Source of the DNA: Geotrypetes seraphini
Taxonomy: Eukaryota > Chordata > Amphibia > Gymnophiona > Dermophiidae
Length of the DNA stretch: 64,000 bases
Direction of reading: 5' to 3'
Assembly (NCBI RefSeq): GCF_902459505.1
Contig: NC_047088.1
Span: 29,258,730-29,322,729, forward strand
Shown: one piece after another, positions 61,764-64,000 of the stretch
Position numbering within the stretch: position 1 is the first letter of the stretch
How the letters are laid out: every line of letters begins with the position of its first letter
Notes under the pieces: model-generated
The model's database searches: none
Seen by the model: only the letters and a program-made list of their open reading frames with translations
What the model was told of the DNA's origin: nothing
Position numbers and translations under genes: made by a program

Positions 61764-62241
61764 CGGTGTATCACCAACTGTATGTTGCGATGAGATTCCG
61801 GGTGTGCCGTGAGACGCCGGTGAGGAGGAGAGGCACCGGCTGACTGGCTACAGCAGTGGTTCCCAACCCTGTCCTGGAGGACCACCAGGCCAATCGGGTT
61901 TTCAAGCTAGCCCTAATGAATATGCATGGAGCAGATTTGCATGCCTCTCACTTCCATTATATGCAAATCTCTCTCATGCATATTCATTAGGTCTAGCTTG
62001 AAAACCCGATTGGCCTGGTGGTCCTCCAGGACAGGGTTGGGAACCACTGGCCTACAGGCTCTCACGGTGAGAGGCATGTTCTATAAGCAGTCAGCTAGCG
62101 CTTCTCCTCTTTCAGCACCCCCCTGATGACGTCGTACATGCATGTGACGCCATCGCGTCAAGATCCGCATATTTCCTGATGCTTTCTAGCCACAGCACAG
62201 GGTTTAGTGTGCTGCAGCTTCCAGAAGTTTGCGAGACGCTG
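61764..62241. mobile_element. hAT non-autonomous element hosting a second hAT
   Basis: Ends CGGTGTATCACCAACTG and AGTTTGCGAGACGCTG; flanks ctccaagt/ccctaagt (6 of 8). It matches 47560-48261 at both ends. The interior is split by 61854-62049. Confidence 0.8.
61854..62049. mobile_element. hAT palindromic element nested in another hAT
   Basis: Ends CAGTGGTTCCCAACCCTG and cagggttgggaaccactg; flanks ggctacag/gcctacag (7 of 8). Long palindrome with ggaccaccaggccaatcggg. Confidence 0.92.
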
Positions 62242-62249
62242 CCCTAAGT

Positions 62250-63220
62250 AAATGAGTTCTTAAATGACTGGAGTTGCTGTTTATAAGTCTGAAACTTGCA
62301 CCAGGTCAGCCATGTTTCTGCAAACATGTAGGTCCATTAAGCTTTATCTCTCTTTTTTTTTTTTTTTTTTTTGTTGTTGATGTGTATATAAACAAGTTTA
62401 ATTGATACCATGTTTTGCTCTGCTTTTAGAGATCTCATTCCTGGTGGTAAGGAACAGTTCTGTCATGCTAAGGCTGAGTTTCAGGCCATATTGATATTGT
62501 TAATCCTAGAACTGTAGCATGATTGGATATTGTGGTTGAATCTCTAATGTTTCACCGTTTGTTTATTTATTTTTAGCTGCACATAGAAACCAAAACAGTT
62601 AAGTGTACATGGCTCAGTGCTGTCAGCAAGTACTTACTTCCTGCTCAGGAATAGTTGTGGGATGGCACAGTGCCTCCTGGAGAAGGGTGTGCACATGGCC
62701 AGCGTGGCATTAACTTGTTTTGAAATCTAATGGGCTGGGGTTTGAAGGACATCTAAAACCTTATGGTAAAATTTAAATGCTCTGATCAAAGTATTCAAAT
62801 GTTACACTATGGTTTTTCTTTTTTACTTCTTTGACTTTAACAACTATTTTTTGTAATGTTTGCATATTTTTTAAGAGCTGAGCCTGGACCATGTTCAATT
62901 CTACAGTATCCAGTCAGAAATTAAAAAACCTTTGTTTTGTGTGTTTTTATATGTCAAAAACTGAAAAACAGACGCAATCAAAAGACCAAAAACAACTAAA
63001 TTAAAGTTAACAAGTAAATAGCAATGGTAACATGCAATCAAGAAAAAGTTTTCTAAATATATTTTCACATGAAGATTTAATTATTTGTAAGGCTCTCTGG
63101 AGACTTCAGAAATGCTGAACTGAGGGTGTTGCTTTCAAATGTTAGTTCAAGTCCCCACTCCCTCATGAAACAGCAGTGTCTGTTCAGCGGAGACCTGGGC
63201 CTCTATCTGCAGAATTAGTT
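62250..63220. other. FAM199X intron 1, no assignable feature
   Basis: A short open segment after an AG at 62430 does not resemble FAM199X exon 2 and was rejected. Nothing else recognised. Confidence 0.35.
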
Positions 63221-64000
63221 TTATCCCAGGACAAGCAGGCAGCATATTCTCACATGTGGGTGACGTCATCTACGGAGCCCCAGCGCGGACAGCTTTTCAA
63301 GCAAACTTGATTGAAGTTTCAAGTTTGCTATGCTGCACCATGCATGTGCATGCCTTCTTGCCCACTAGAGGGCGCATCCCCACCTCGTGGTCCTCAGTTC
63401 TGTTTTTTCCGCGGAGCCAGAAGCCCTGTTCGTTTTGTGCTCCGTGCATTTTGGCCTTCTGTCACCGCGACTGATTGTTTTCTCTCGGTCGCTGTGCTTT
63501 CTTTGTTATTTTCTTTGTCGCGTGTACGTACTTGTAAAAAAAAAAAAAATAAAATAAAAGTTTTTGTTCGGCTCCGGGGGCTCCCGGAAGCCGCGGCCGT
63601 GGGACCTCGTTCGTTCCCGGCCGGTTCTTTGATTCATGTCCCGCCCTTTGACGGGCTTTAAAAAATGCACCCGGTGTGATTGGTTGTTTTCTATTACCGA
63701 TCCCTACCGGTGGTGCTTGCTTTGTCTGGGCGCTGAGCACCCGACTGACTCTTGTACTTGGTGCTCTACTTTCCAGCCGAGAGCTCTCCGCCGCCGTCGC
63801 ACTCGAATGGCGGAGCTCTTTGCTGTGGACCCCGCGGCGGGGAAGGCCTCGACGTCGGCCTCGGCTTCGACCCCGGCTTTGACCTCGGCCTCGACTCCCT
63901 CGACCTCGCCGCGACAGCCTTCCTCATCCTCACTTCCGTCTTCTGTTCCAGGGTCATCGAAGAAGCTGTCCTCGGGCTCCTCAACGGGGGCGGCTGGGTC
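63221..64000 (+). mobile_element. DIRS-like retrotransposon, left terminal repeat and ORF1 start (continues past window)
   Basis: Starts ttatcccaggacaagcaggc, the inverted form of the terminal repeats ending at 451, 42702 and 51177. An ORF1 start follows (about 63636) with a zinc-finger-like CTRC / CLLCLG pattern and a Ser/Pro/Thr-rich stretch, open to the window edge. It looks the least decayed of these copies in the visible part. In FAM199X intron 1, sense to the gene. Confidence 0.75.

Noticed and set aside
62430-62515. Possible FAM199X second exon after an AG at 62430
   Set aside because: Its translation does not resemble the conserved WNLTSCGTS start of exon 2 and ends soon in a stop.

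Overview
This is a vertebrate nuclear window, most likely from a caecilian or similar large-genome amphibian. The genes are intron-rich and orthologous to vertebrate genes, and the introns are packed with DIRS-like, CR1-like, L2-like, L1 and tRNA-SINE retroelements and with many hAT-type DNA transposon remnants. The caecilian assignment is inference from repeat content only.

Three host genes can be read. (1) 1852-18692, minus strand: the 5' part of LONRF3 (two RING fingers, TPRs; six coding exons, 383 codons, all junctions in phase). The LON-domain exons lie beyond the left edge. (2) 23881-54747, minus strand: complete COMMD5, seven coding exons, 215 codons, no disabling change, introns up to about 14 kb. 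(3) 55386-55549, plus strand: first coding exon of FAM199X, head-to-head with COMMD5; its other exons lie beyond the right edge. From memory, LONRF3 and FAM199X are both on human Xq while COMMD5 is on human chromosome 8, so the window records a different linkage for COMMD5.

Regulatory sequence: the 638 bp between the COMMD5 and FAM199X start codons carries a three-unit tandem array of E-box (CACGTGAC-type) sites plus two more. LONRF3 exon 1 lies in a CpG-rich block with CCAAT, CRE-like and TATA-like elements upstream and a three-copy minisatellite in intron 1.

Repeats by region: 0-18 kb (LONRF3 introns) holds CR1, L2 and L1 tails, short hAT elements and two DIRS-like fossils; 18.9-23.9 kb is the intergenic stretch with a 5'-truncated L1 bounded by a 16-bp duplication; 24-54 kb (COMMD5 introns) holds a mariner fragment, a DIRS-like fossil of about 3 kb, two more DIRS-like fossils, L2 with an open reverse transcriptase frame, and modular hAT-type elements; 55.6-64 kb (FAM199X intron 1) holds fold-back elements, nested hATs and the start of another DIRS-like copy.

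I see no bacterial, phage, CRISPR or operon features. The most unusual observations are the tandem E-box promoter, hammerhead-ribozyme-like motifs near possible Penelope-type remnants, an internal cassette shared by DNA elements with unrelated ends, a nnnTAnnn target-site pattern that places most hATs in the Buster group, and the all-sense orientation of six DIRS-like fossils.
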